Below, piece by piece: positions 34,828-47,699 of a stretch of 64,000 nt of DNA. The notes under the pieces were generated by a model that worked only from the letters and a program-made list of their open reading frames with translations, searched no databases and was not told the DNA's origin. Numbering within the stretch: position 1 is the stretch's first letter; each line of letters opens with the position of its first letter. This DNA comes from Pipra filicauda. Taxonomy: Eukaryota; Chordata; Aves; Passeriformes; Pipridae. The stretch covers positions 5,462,721 to 5,526,720 of the forward strand of contig NW_024104998.1 in the NCBI RefSeq assembly GCF_003945595.2. Direction: 5' to 3'. The translations under genes were made by a program, and so were the position numbers.

Positions 34828-36000
34828 AGAGTGAAAAAAGGGACATGCTCTTGCCTAGAAGAACTCAAATATCTTGCATTTAATATAACTTCTTTGTGGT
34901 GGGAATACCTTCATGTGATAAGACTCAACAGTGACCCCCTGATGATGGGAGAAACCACCTGCAATTCAAGTGTTTACAGTCTGTTTGTAGTAGGCTTCCT
35001 GCACTTTTAGAACTGGAGACACCAAAAAGAAATACTGAAAGCTAAAATCAGTCCTGGTTGACATTAGTACATCCTGGCATTAAATCCAGGTATGAGTTCC
35101 AGGAAAAGGTTTGTATCCTAAACAAATCTTTAAACAAAAATGCTCAGAAATTAGGTGAAGAGAAACCTTATTTCCCTTAAGTGAAGCTTAACCATATTAG
35201 TAGCTACCATGGTGAAAAAGTTAGCAGGTTCTTAAAAAAGCACATCAGATATTCAGTAGGATGAAGTTTTGTCTGGAGGGGAGAGGTGAGAAGTCTGAAA
35301 ACTAAAAGAAATATCATATCTTAGAGGTGGTCAAAAATTTATATTAAGGTAGTGAACAAGCAAGTGGAAAAGAAGATGACAATTTAATGGATAACAAGTA
35401 AACGGAAGCACTAGCTGTTATTAACACTTATTGGGGAAGACAGAAAATTAAGAAAGGCTGAAGTGAGGAAATAAGTGATTTGTTAATCAAAGCAGCTAGG
35501 AGAAAACAAAAATGCATCATGGTGGTATATCCTAGAAAGAAGAAACTGCACCACCATAAATATAAATGACTCAATAAGAGCACTATGAATAAATACTGAG
35601 AGTCTAAATAAATAGGAGGTTATATCTCGTTAAAGAGCAGGGGTAGGAGTACTTGGAAACATTGTGGACGTGCTCATATTGACCATCTGAGACAGTGTAC
35701 ACTTCCCATGATACTGGAAAATAAAATTCATTAACACCGAAATTGAACATAGGGAATGTAGCAGATGAACAAGACATTTTTGTCTATTAATAGATACTTA
35801 TAACATTTCTTTTGTGTGTATTTGCTCATCAAAAGGATGATATGTGGCTGTCACGACACTTATTCTTTTGTATTTCTGTCACTTTTACTTAATCATGACA
35901 TGAGTGAGAGAAGGTTCTGTAAGACAGGCAAGTAAAGACCACCAAAATAAAATTTTGCTCATTACCATGTACTATTTAAAGAAAAGTTTTTCCATCGTAT

Positions 36001-36052
36001 TTTTTATAGAATTTTATGAATTTGTTCATAAAATTTTTTATAGAATTTTATG
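36001..36052. repeat. 18-bp direct duplication around a perfect 10-bp hairpin
   Basis: TTTTTATAGAATTTTATG occurs at 36001-36018 and again exactly at 36035-36052. Between and overlapping them ATTTTATGAA (36011-36020) pairs with TTCATAAAAT (36025-36034) over a TTTG loop. Confidence 0.88.
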
Positions 36053-37032
36053 GATATTGGCATATAACTTGGCTGTTAAAGGGAACAGGTATCTCCTACT
36101 GGTAAAGCTTCTTTAGATATTTAATGCTTATGGGTATTGAAAGAAAATAAATTGAACTAAAAGGATTTCCCAAATTTAAAATCCAGGGTAAATAATACAG
36201 TTGGAATAAGATAGATATCTGGCCATATTTAGAGATATCTATCTTAAGGATGCAATAAACTTACTTAAAAGTTGTAAAATTTGTTTTGTCTTAACAAAAT
36301 ATGCTGTTAAGTGCAAGGAATTTGCCACATTTCAAGAATTTTTACAGAGCTGCCTTTTTATTTTTATAGGCATTTTTTTCTGTGAATATAAAAGTGGAGA
36401 ATTTTCAGATAGCATTTCTAGAAAAAAAAATAAGTTTAGAAACTAAAATAGACTCCTTTCTTAGACGATGCTAATAAATAAAATATACCTGTAATTCTTT
36501 CTTTGTTGGACCACAGGAGCTTTCCTGGGTAACCAGAAAGTGGAGAAAGAAGGTCACTAGCTCTGAAGAAACCTTTATTGTTTGAAGGAATCAACCAACA
36601 GAGAAGGACAATTTCCTGAAGCTCTTCCTTGGAAACAATATGGAAGAAACATGGGAGATGTGGGAAATTGAGTTGCTGATCTTCAAGATTTCCATGTTAC
36701 TATGGTATCTATCAAGAAAAATCAAAGAGCCTAAATCCTTTGGAAATTTTTTCCTTTTCACTACGTCTATGAGTGTACACAGAGACAGAGGACATGGCAC
36801 TTGGAAATACAGTAGCAAGGACTAAAAGAGGAAATAGAAAATGAGAATAAAGAAAATAGATATATGTAGTGAAAGGCTAGTGGACACAGTAAGGAAACAG
36901 TTGACTGTTGTATTTAATTAGTTTCATAATGTCAGCACCGGTGTTAGAAGATGTTTTAAGGATGTAACAGACTGAAATACTGCCTTTTTTTCCAATTGTC
37001 ATGTTCAGAACAAGAGTCAGCCATTTCTCTTT

Positions 37033-37062
37033 GCTCCCTCTCTCTTTCTCTCTCTCTCTCTT
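37033..37062. repeat. (CT)n pyrimidine tract
   Basis: A run of CT dinucleotides with a few extra T bases, about 30 bases long. Confidence 0.85.
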
Positions 37063-39424
37063 TGTGGGAGGGATAACACTTAAATAGCACAAGCTAATGC
37101 TTACTGTGTCCTTTTAGATGGATAAGCAGGAGAAAAATCTTCCATTCACACTGGGACCCAGCCTTCCTGGGAAGTGAGTGATGCATATAGAGCCTAGTGT
37201 AGCCCAATTTAATTTATCATCTGCTTGCTATTGCACGTTAATCTTAAACTAATCAGTCTGCATCTTGGAAAAGAATATGTGTCTGAAATAAAATTCATAT
37301 AATACATTGATTGAAGGCTAAATAACAGGAAATCATTTAGTCAGCCAAACATAAAAGACGAGAGGTACCTATTTCCATGCAACCATTATGAAGACAAGAC
37401 AGGTAGGACTGATTGCTACGAAACAGAAAAAACTGTTGATTTGCTGTAACATTGACCCTAATAAGTTGTTTGGTGATGTTCAGGTATACTTATGAACAAG
37501 CCTGCTTATGATGTATGATGACCATCTTTTTTTCAATTCCAAGTCCATAATTTTATTTTTATCTATAGAGATGTCCATCACAATTCCTTAAAATGCTGTC
37601 ATTTTTATGCAAATCACTTTCCCAATTTTCTTACTAGAGGAAGTTTACAGATATTTCAGTTACAGATATTATATGCTGTAACCAGTAGTTATTTATTCTT
37701 GGATATATTGTCTTTGGATTGAAAAACCCATAGGTTTTCTCCAAAGTCCAATGGCTAGAGAAAGCGTAGTGATGTGTTGTTAGAAAAACAACATATCATA
37801 TAACCACTTTGTTTAAGTGTGTGCTGGGAATTTGGGAGCTGTAACGATAAATCAGGCAGAGGAGATAAATAGACATTTTCTGGATTAGCGTTCCAATAAA
37901 TATGTTACATCTTGAGGCAGGCTATTCTTTATAAAAAAGGAGCTGCTACAAAGGCTTTCTGTTTGAATTGTCAGGATCAGACTCCAATTCACTGACTGTG
38001 TTTACACATAGTCCAAGGGAGACTATCAGGCCGATCCCTCCTGGGAGAGAAAAGCTCCCTCTCTGGCTGTCTAATTTGTTTAAATATGCCAGTTATTTGT
38101 TCAGCAATGTTAAAGCTGGGTAATTCTGCACATATACCAAAGAGGTATCTGGTGAACTCTAGAGCCAGAAATGCCCCCAGGCTTATTTTTATGGAATCAG
38201 AGATTCTGCAGGGTGAGATAGCAGCTGGATGGAAGATTCTGAGGTTATTTTGGATTTAGGGAGAAAGTTAAGTCACTCTTATGCACTTTCAGTGCATTTT
38301 TTATTTGAGCTGGCTCGAAGAAAGTTAGGTAGATAGCAACATAATCAGCTGTAAAATTCTTTTGTGCCCTTTAAAAGGAAGTAGAAAATAGCAGATAAAT
38401 TTAATTTATAAGTAATTACAATGAATTCTTAATTACCACAGTGCACATTTGCACTCCAGCTGATTTGCTGATGGGGTAATCAGAGACAATCTTCTGACAT
38501 TTTCTAAGAGCTCTGGGAGATGTGTGGTTGAGCACCCAGCTGACCACCCTGCTGTATTGTGTGAACTGTAGGTTGCCTGCATGGCTTTTGATCCCACATC
38601 TCACTGCACCATTTAACTGCCTGCTCAGTTAGATTCCTTGCTGGTGAAGGTAGATGAAATGAAGCTGCTGAGCCATCAACTAGGGAAGCAAGGTAGAAAT
38701 GTATGTTCCTGCTTCTTATCTCACTACAAGGATATTTCCTTAGTGATGGGACAGAGAATATCATCATTTGTGAGTTGTTGAAGGATATACTGAGTCACAT
38801 ATATTTGTGCAGAATAAGAACAAGAATCAACTGGTGCACAATACAGAAAGGATGGTAAAAATGTTACCTGTCTCTCTGAAAGGTAAAGGGATATTAGTGC
38901 CAAAGGAAGGAATGGAGTCTTCCTGTTAGTGTAGTGGGTCTAAAACTGAAAGATTCAGAAGTGTGAACAGCTTTCCTGCTGTTTTCTAGACAGGGCTGTC
39001 AGAAGAAAGAGACTTAGTTAGGGAAGAGGATTATCTGACCTGCAGACTCCTGCAGACAAACAGTGAAAGGTGATGATCACACTGAGGTCAAAGGAAGTGA
39101 AGGATCATGGTGAGAGTTGTTCAAACACCTGGGTGCAGACTGTGATAGCTCAATGACAATGAGTGGTGCCTTGTGTTATGCACTGTTCTATTATACAACG
39201 GGCTGGAAGTGAGATATGATGAAGAGCTGACTGATGTGATTGTCCTGAAATCTCAGTCTGTGTGGAAGGAAATACAGAAAATATTCATCTTATCAAGTAT
39301 TTCTCTTTATTCAAAGTAGACGAGTATGTAATTTAAATTGAACATATAGTTTTTTCTACTTTGCCACTGTTATAGGATGAAAAGAATGGAAACCATAGAG
39401 CAGCAGTCAAATGGAAAGTACAGA

Positions 39425-39660
39425 ATGGGACAAGGAGGTAATGGTTTTAAATGAAAAGGGGAGAGGTTGAGGTTAGTTATTAGGAAGAAATTCTTTACTG
39501 TGAGGGCAGTGAGACACTGGCACATGTTGTCTAGAGAAGCTGTGGATGCCTCGGCCCTGGAAGTGTTCTGATCTAGTGGGTGGCATCCCTGCCTGTGGCA
39601 GGGGAGTTGGAACTGGATGATCTTTAAGGTTCTTCCAACCCAAATAATTCTATGATTTCA
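39425..39660 (+). mobile_element. CR1 LINE 3' end
   Basis: Plus-strand CR1 end: GGTAATGGTTTTAAA, then ATTAGGAAGAAATTCTTTACTGTGAGGG (split by one substitution from the consensus I know), then TGGATGATCTTTAAGG, CTTCCAACCC and the octamer-like tail ATTCTATGATTTCATG. It is about 235 bp long, 5'-truncated and well recognisable. Confidence 0.95.
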
Positions 39661-42622
39661 TGAAATATTATGGTTCAGGCTGAAAAGAAGCTTATACAAA
39701 ATTAAATGAGACGGAATGAGGAAAGACAAAGAAGGGAAAAGAAAAGCATTGATTTTGAATACATTTTTGGTTGTTTTGTTTTAGGTATATTTGATAGCAT
39801 CTATTGTCTTTTTAACTTCATTATCTGAAATGAAATTTTGAAAAGACTTGTCCATTTGATAAACAATTTCTAAAACCACTTTCAAATAGCCTTTTCAGAA
39901 AAACCTAATTCTGGTTTAATGAAACAAAGTGAAGTTCTGACTCTTGGTTTTCTTCCATAAGAGAAAAAAATAAACTCGAGAACAAACATTATCCAAAACC
40001 AGCTGAAAGGCTGTTATTTAGACATAGGTCTAGACCCCTAGCCTCTCTTGCTCTCAAATACTACATTCTAAACCAGAGAAAATGTCTGCTTTCACTGCTG
40101 TTATTATTTCAATGATAGACTTCCACAATAAGTTGTTGTAGAAATTTGATTTTTTTAATTACTCATATATCCATTTATCAAATAAGTGCCATTGTAATAT
40201 AGCATATGTTTTATTTGAAATCCTAATTATGCCATATATTTATGGAAATTCAATTTTCTGTTTTATTAGTCTCTTTCTTCTACATGTACTTAACATATTT
40301 CAGAGCACAGCAGGGCTGCATAAAATAAAAGGGCTGGATACTGGTTAATATTGAAGACTATCATTAGTGAAAATGAAATTAATTGTATTATGCATTATGT
40401 GCTGTTGGTTTTTATGAAAACACCAGAATAAAACAGCAGGATTTCTTGAGAAGGGGGAAATCATGTAAACCAAACATCAAAAACCTCACCAGGAAGCATT
40501 AAACTTCTGAAAACTAGAAAGAAATTAACCATAATTTCTAGCTTCCTGGCGAGGTTACAACCACAGTCTCTAAAATACTGTCTGCACTTTCAATTCATAT
40601 CAATGACTTTGCTTAGCCTTTTTAGCCTATTGCTGGTAAATTCAGGTAATTTTCAGACTAACTTGTTCCATAGAACAGAAATGTTCTTCAAAACCTGGTC
40701 AACTGGCTAGGACTACAAATCATATTTAAACACAATGTCCACACAGTTTGTCATTTACTTCATTCTACTTGAGAAATTCTTGGAAATTTTAGAAAACAGT
40801 TTTACTCTTCAAATGATATAGAGAAAAAAATCTATCAAAAGTAGATTGCAAAAATCTAGCGGAAGATTTCCCTTCCATCTAAATGAACTTTTAAAATTTT
40901 CCTTTTTTTTCTTTTTGTGTGTGTAATTTTGTATTGATTACACATATATTGAATTGATCCATGAACTTTTAGTTAGCCAAGCTTGCTGTTAATCCCCAGA
41001 ACTATCCACAGCCTTTAAAACATGTCCCCGTTGGGTTTTTCGGTGTAAAGGCATAGATTTAGTGGGTTACATTTGTGCAGTGCCAAAATGGAGTTAATAA
41101 AAGGCTTTTTAATGCATCACAAGGTCTTGCAGCCTGTTCTAATCTGGAGTATGAAAGCTACATAGGCCATAAACGTTGTCTGAGTATTTAAAAAATCAAT
41201 TCTATTTAGAAAAGTCACCAGAGGAAAAATTACACCCTCTGAGGATTTCCAAATAGAAGCGAGTCTGAAACTTTTTGTCAAATTTCTCAATTTATGTGAA
41301 ACCTTCAATACAATATTGATACATAACAAACACTAAAATGTGAAAGTTTAAACACCCAGACTATGTACTATGAGGTATTTAATTCAAATAGATATTAAGA
41401 AAATGAAAATACTACATTACTGTAGTAAGCTTTCAGTATTGTTTGCTTGCTTAGCTATTTTCCTCTTTCTTTACAGATGAGAATTCACACAAACCATAAA
41501 TACAGACTTTGGTTGTGTTTTTTTATATTTTCCCCTCACATATTTAATTTGGTGATTTATTTTATTAGTTCTTCACCTGCAAATTGCACTGCAGATCAGT
41601 ATGAAAATGCATATTGATTTGCTTTGTATTCTCTGTTTAAATTTTGCAAAATCTGCTGAAGCCTGTCTACATGGGGAGATTTCTCACTGCCCTGGAAGGT
41701 AAGGGTCCAGGCTGATTCTTTCTAGCCTGGCTGACTTTTCTGTGGAAGGACAGAGTGTTGCCAGCCAGGACATAATCAGTAGTTCTGTTGTCTGTTTGTA
41801 CTAATACATACCTAGTGGATGTGTAGCATAGGTACTAATGCAAACTGAGGCACTTCAATATAATTTCAAAGTATGAGTCCTGGAATATACAAAATGGATT
41901 TGGTGTACATCCAAAGAGAATTCTTTCCTCTTTACCATAAGGCCATATATCAAATATTTTTTATCCATAGTGTATAACTGGAAATGAAGTTTAATTATAT
42001 TCATGGATAGTTTGATCCAAACTCTTTGATTTTATGGAGTATTTTGCAATAGTTATACTACAGTAAGTAAACAATATTGGGGTCTTATCCCTACTGGTTA
42101 AGTCAGTGTCATTATCTGTAGGAAGTCTAAGTGAAATGTTGATTTCAGCTTACAGCTGATTTGAACAGACAAAAGAAAAACATATGATAGTACAGAAAAA
42201 GTTATACAGGTGATAATGTAGATACTGGAAGTGAAGCTGAAGTACAGTAAGATAACTGGGAGAAGAGGGTAAAATTTTGAAAGACCTTGAAGCAGTAGTT
42301 TGGACCAGCTTGGAAAGCAAGGATTTTGTTGAGACATTTAGAGAAAAAAATTATACACTTTAATGGAATGTGAAGGTAACCAAAAGTTGGTCAAGTGGAA
42401 TAAAAAGAAATGAGTTGGACCAGAAAAAGACAAAGATTCTGAAGATATCAGTGATGCAGATGGAAAACAGGAATCTGTAGATCAAATCCCTTGACTTGAA
42501 CCTGTGGAGTGAGCTTGGAGTAAGAGATGCTACCCAGGGTGCATTTCCTAACTTCATGAAATTTAGGACAGCTAGATATACCTGGCACAAGGGCTTAATC
42601 TTCATGTGGGGACTCGTATTTT
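39661..42622. other. Unique AT-rich sequence, no gene seen
   Basis: No gene recognised. It contains the long-arm hairpin at 40482-40556 listed separately. The remaining frames are short and lack domains. Confidence 0.55.
40482..40556. repeat. 75-base hairpin with 16-bp base stem
   Basis: AACCTCACCAGGAAGC (40482-40497) pairs with GCTTCCTGGCGAGGTT (40541-40556), 15 of 16 positions canonical plus one G-T type wobble. Inside, GAAATT and AATTTC flank AACCAT, and CTAGAAA/TTTCTAG offers an alternative pairing. The stem is interrupted by a 16-base bulge on one side, so it is not a textbook microRNA precursor. Confidence 0.8.
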
Positions 42623-42753
42623 AAAGAAAGAAAAAAAGAAAAAAGAAAGAAAAAAGAAAAAAGAAAAAAGAAAAAAGAAAAAAGAAAAAAGAAAAAAGAA
42701 AAAAGAAAAAAGAAAAAAGAAAAAAGAAAAAAGAAAAAAGAAAAAAAAAAGAG
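42623..42753. repeat. 131-bp pure-purine (AAAAAAG)n repeat
   Basis: From 42623 to 42753 the plus strand contains only A and G. The core is about 14 near-perfect copies of the heptamer GAAAAAA, entered through irregular AAAG units and left through an A10 run. The Lys/Glu-rich frame reading across it is an artefact. Confidence 0.97.
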
Positions 42754-43132
42754 CCTTTTATAGAAACAGTCAAATTACTGACAAATTGTCATTAGAAAGC
42801 TTTAAATCCCAGCTGGTTCAACACAATTATTTGATTTCTTTTTTTCTTAGGCAACTAAGCAGTCATGAGCAAAACAAAAATTCCAAAAGGAAAATGAAAA
42901 ATATTTCTTTTCTGGAATTAATGATCACTAAAAGTGTTACATAAAATACTTTTAAAAGTTTTTGAAGATAATTAGGTCTCCGGTGCTTGTGGGAGTGCTT
43001 TTCAAACTGTTGTGAGGCTGATCTATCAGTGACTAACACAGAACAGTGGAGGTGGGATGCTGTGCCGCACGGTTTCCAGTGATACCACAGCCAAAAAAGG
43101 GGAAAAAAGAAAAACCAACAAATCTCATATCT

Positions 43133-43216
43133 GTGGTGGGGGCTTTGGGGGGCTTTTTATGGGTGTTGTTGTTTTTTTGTTGTCTGTTTATTTTTGTTTG
43201 TTTGTTTTCTTTAGGA
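43133..43216. repeat. G/T-rich low-complexity block
   Basis: The plus strand has GGTGGGGGCTTTGGGGGG, then T-rich sequence and (TTTG)n units, for about 80 bases. It is the mirror in strand sense of the A/C-rich blocks elsewhere in the window. Confidence 0.7.
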
Positions 43217-43888
43217 AAAAAAATTATTCAAACTAAATGATGCAATTTCTGTAATATTTGTTTCCCTCTGTTTTCCTTAGATTGAGTTCTTAGGGTCAAG
43301 GGACTTTTTTTTGTGTTTGAGTCACTGTTAGTAGAAACTTAAGAGCTGATTTGAGATGCATGTTTGTATCAGGCTTAAAAATGTGCATTTTTGCATTTGC
43401 TATTCTTTCCAATACTTTGCATCATATGGTAACAAACCTTTAAAGATGTGTTAGCAGTGCTATGCACAGCTTAAAAGGATTGGCCAAAACAACCATCCAA
43501 AGCATCAGACTTACCTGAAGATAAGTCAGAACTTCTGACTTTGTCTTTAGTAGGTGCTAAAGAAGGTTTAGTTAAGAGATATTTATTACATCCTGATATA
43601 ACGATTCTTAATTTAAAATTAAAAGGAATACTGTAATGACTCAAGTCTATAAACATGTGCTTAAGTGGTGGCTTTGATTTTCTCATTGTCAGGGAACACA
43701 TACAGCAGTTGTGCCTAAACGCTTTCTGTAAATTACCAGTCAACTTGCCTAAAGTTGGCATCTGAGTGAAGTAGCTGAGAGATAAATATCCCTTGTAGGT
43801 TTTGTAAGGTTCAGAATTAAAACTGTGGTCTGTGTTAAGGGGGCTGTTGGGGCATTTTCAACATTGTCATGTGAGTAGTAGGATAGTG

Positions 43889-43910
43889 TAACATTACTTC
43901 GGTAATGTTA
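43889..43910. repeat. 9-bp hairpin with C(TTCG)G tetraloop
   Basis: TAACATTAC, TTCG, GTAATGTTA: a perfect stem closed by C-G around TTCG, which as RNA is the exceptionally stable cUUCGg tetraloop. No T-run follows and no transcript is evident. Confidence 0.9.
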
Positions 43911-44860
43911 ATTCAGCCCATTCTTTGTGATAGACAGTAAGACACTGACTGTTGTGCACACAAGCATGGACTCCTCAGACATCTTGGGTATTTTTCTCTC
44001 CATTCCCTACTATTGTAATTTTAATACCTTTTCAGCACCTCCTATCCTATTTTGAATTTTGTCAAGCTTTCTGCTTCACTACTACTTGTAACAGTGAAGT
44101 CCAGCATGCAGGACATTTGCTTACTCTGTGAGAATTACTATTGCTGCTGCGAAATGTGGATTTGGTGCTTTCAGTTTCATGCACTGGCTAATGACTCTCA
44201 CCTTGGCTTTTCAGACTCATCTAGCTTTCTTTGTGTGTGTTCAAAAACTGTGTATGTGGCATTATAACTATCCCACCTACAAAGTTTTCATTGTTTCAGT
44301 TGCGTTTCTACTCTGCCTTTGACAACTAACTTGATGTGCATCCTTAATTTGCTTCCTCTAGAGGGGTTAATTTATAGCCTTTGCAAGAAGGAGGCAAGAT
44401 TCAGTCCTGAAACACTGCATGTGCTTAGGTGCATTGGATCTATGCTTAGCTCAAATAATGATCTTGCATAAAAGGTTGTGGCGTTGGCTTGGAAAATGCT
44501 GATGGACAAGGACCATTAAACAAGGCAATAGTCACACAAAGGTAATTGTCGCAATATTCCTCTGTTGCATTTCCATGGTTACATAAAGGTGATTTTATAA
44601 AAATTCCCATTACAGTGAAACATAATTTAATTTTGAAATTACATCTTCATTTTATTTCAATTCATGAAAATTCAAATGCGGTTTCATTCAGTTTCCTTTT
44701 TCTCTCTTTTGTAGATCTGAAAAGCTGACTCACCATTCCTTGTTTCTTGATGTTGACTCTCTTCTAGTGCTCACAGTGATATCATTACACTTGTTCACAG
44801 ATTTAATAGTACTTTACCAGATGGATTAAAGCAGATGGGCTAGTTTTATCTCTTCTGCTT

Positions 44861-44872
44861 CCCCCCCCCCCC
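44861..44872. repeat. C12 homopolymer
   Basis: Twelve consecutive C bases in otherwise AT-rich DNA, just beside a CR1 fragment. Confidence 0.95.
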
Positions 44873-44884
44873 TTATTCTCTAAA

Positions 44885-44995
44885 TAAGGCTAAATAATGT
44901 TCTAGTCCAACCTCTGCAATAAGTGGGAACATCTTCAACTAGATCAGGTTGCTCAAAGCCCATCCAACCTGCCCTCGAATTCCATGCCTGACACC
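44885..44995 (-). mobile_element. CR1 LINE fragment
   Basis: The plus strand carries CTAGTCCAACCTCTGC, AACTAGATCAGGTTGCTC and AAAGCCCATCCAACCTG, the reverse complement of the CR1 region just inside its 3' end. The terminal tail is lost or replaced by the C12 region. Confidence 0.85.
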
Positions 44996-47699
44996 TCTAG
45001 TGTGCTATCTTTGGAAGAAGCACAGGGAGCAAGGCTTGCACCTGGCAGGCATTTGTCAGAGCTCTTCTTTGAAGCACTGGGGGCATGTGGACAGCTAGTC
45101 TTGTAGACTGAGGATCATGTCCCTTTGTGGGTATCAGAAGGTACTGAGAGGAAGCAAAAAGCATACATTCACTGTGATATGTAGTGTTCCACTCCAGGGA
45201 GGTTTCAGATCATCTGAAGCTATGATTGGAAAGTCAGTTCTGCTGAGAAGCTTTAACAACTGCACTAGAAAGGCTTGAAATGAAACTGAGCCTACTCAGT
45301 CCTTACTGAACAAGGTGTTTACTTTTTAATAAATAAAAAAAAACCAAAACACACAAAACCCCACAACAAATCCTTCATTAATTTTTTGGTGTTCTTTTTC
45401 CTTTTGGAGAAACTCACAAGGCTTCAAATCTGTCTTAATTTTAAGACTCAGTAGGATGACATTATGAATGAGACTAAGTTATAAATGAAGTCTTATGAAA
45501 ATGTACCTATCCATCAAAAATGGAATCATGGCTTTTCTTCATCCTTCCAGTTGCCAATGGTGCATTTAAATTCCATTTTAAAAGTGTGGAATTTTTTTGG
45601 CATAAGCAACACACATAGTCTGTGACTGTTCTTTGAGCTTTTCAAGTGTGGGATGGGTGTTGAATGATGTATCAACACTACCACAAATTCAACTTTCACT
45701 GAGCATTGTAAAACATGCCTATGTGAAACCTGGCCAAATTACATAGCAGATCTCTTAGAAAGACGTGGTACCATCAATATGTATAGTCATAAGATTTTAT
45801 AGTAATTAAGAGAGAAAAAATGTTATGTTGGTTCAATCATAGACGGAAAGCAGTATGAACAGCATGAAAGATTATCTCATAAAAGCTGTGACCTAAAATT
45901 GTCCATAGACCTAAGGAAAGAGAGAGACAGTAAAAGCAGGGATTTCATTTTAAGGCAAAAAAAGAAATTGAAACCTCATAGTCATTTCAGCCTTTAACAA
46001 TAAGGACCTCTACAGGATAAGACAACACCTGGTTAAGCTGCAGAAGATGAAGAGTCTACTTCAGAAATAAATGGGATGATAGAGGTTCTGGTTAAGCAGA
46101 ATTTTAATAGCATTGGGAATTTTTATTGCAATTTTATTGCACTATTGCAACCCTCTGTTTTCAAAAAGGTCTCTAGGGATAAAATGAACTCTGATTTCTC
46201 TAACATACCAGGTCATTCTATTCCTACCAATATTAAAAAAACATGCTATGGGGAAAGCTCTTGTAGTCAGAAGCATTTCAAGAAAAGTTTTCAAGGGTAT
46301 CCAAAGGTAGAGTTGTGCCTTCACCTGTTTTCTCAAGTACATTTAAAAGCTACTACAACAGCCCTGTGTAAAGCTCCTGCTTCAGATATAGTTTTGTGTT
46401 GGCAGCTGGATGGAACTTGTACTACAGTTGCACTCTAGTGTTTTTAAAATATTAAAAAATATCTTATCCTTGTCTTCCTGGGCATAATTTTCATGTATTC
46501 CTCTTTGTAACTGTCAAATTTATTTGCATTTCATTTTTATCAATTTCTTGCCTTTATTTCCCATGTGCTATGCATTTGAGTTTTGTTTTCTAACAGTTTT
46601 CATTTCAGGTCAACAATTATGGAGTTTAAAGTAAAAGGGCTTTCCTTCTCTGGAAAGTGTTAAAATATTTTAAAATAATTCCCCTTTATCAGTCACATTT
46701 ATGTATTTTTATTTTTATTTTTCTCCTCTGCAGTCTTGTATATGTACACTTCCATGTGTATGAATTTTTAAATTTTAAATTTTTAAAAAAATGTCATTCC
46801 CCTTGAGTTGTGTCCTGTCCTTCTAAGTTTAAAATTAACCATCTTTTTACTTGTTACTGACCGTATTACAAACTGGTTTTCAACTTCCAGATCCTGCAGC
46901 AGCTTGTCAACATTAGGACATTGGAGTAATTGTTTAAGAGTAAGTACTTATTAATCTTGTCATGAACATACACAAAACATATTTACATGACAGTGTAAGT
47001 AATTTATTAGAAATTCAAAATATATTTAAGAGGGAGAACTAAAGGATCAACTCACCTGTCTACGAATGTTAATAAAATTGCTAATCTGTTTCTTACTCAG
47101 AAAAAGAAAAACAAGTCTGATTGATTTCAACATTTTCATCCCCATAATTTTCAGTGACATAAAACAATTACAGGGAAGCAAAGACTACAACAATCCAAAC
47201 TTGGTTTAGTGAATATAATTTATCTGTCTACCCACACTAAATTAAACAGTATGGTATGAGGTTCATCTAATTTCTTTTTCCAACACAGACAACCATCATT
47301 GAAGTTAATGGTTTCTATGTTATTTTACAGAGCTCAGTTAAATTAGCAGGAACATTTTAATCAATGCTTGCAGCGAACAGTCTCTTACCAGTCTCAGGGG
47401 GATTACAGCTTGTTTCACACAGAGGGTGTGTCTGGTTATACACATCCATGCACTGATATATGTGGTCAACTGATCTCATAAACACAGACAGACTGGCTGA
47501 ATTGTATTACATGATCATAGCTGTAATAAGCTTAAGTTAATGTCAACATTACCTTTCTTGCTTATGTGCAGTCTGCAGAATGAAATTACAACTGGAGGAT
47601 TTAGAAAACTATGCATATTATTGACCTCTGGAAAAATATGGATTGAGCCCTGGTAAAGCTAAGCTTGAAATCATGGCAGCTTCTTTAGGATCTAGAAAA
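44996..47699. other. Unique AT-rich sequence, no gene seen
   Basis: No gene recognised. A 120-codon frame at 46076-46438 has six Cys but no pattern I know and no promoter or splice context. An A/C-rich block lies at 45330-45372 and an AT-only near-palindrome at about 46763-46790. Confidence 0.5.

Larger units (their letters stand above)
34828..39424. other. Unique AT-rich sequence, no gene seen
   Basis: No gene recognised over 4.6 kb. It holds a hairpin plus duplication at 36001-36052 and a (CT)n tract at 37033-37062. The segment around 37190-37340 is rich in TTAAT/ATTA motifs and lacks repeats, so a conserved regulatory element is conceivable but untested. Confidence 0.5.

Noticed and set aside
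42606..42944. Lys/Glu-rich 112-codon frame
   Set aside because: Created by the (AAAAAAG)n purine repeat.
46076..46438. 120-codon plus-strand frame with several Cys
   Set aside because: No family pattern, no supporting promoter or splice signals; length is within chance for 64 kb on six frames.
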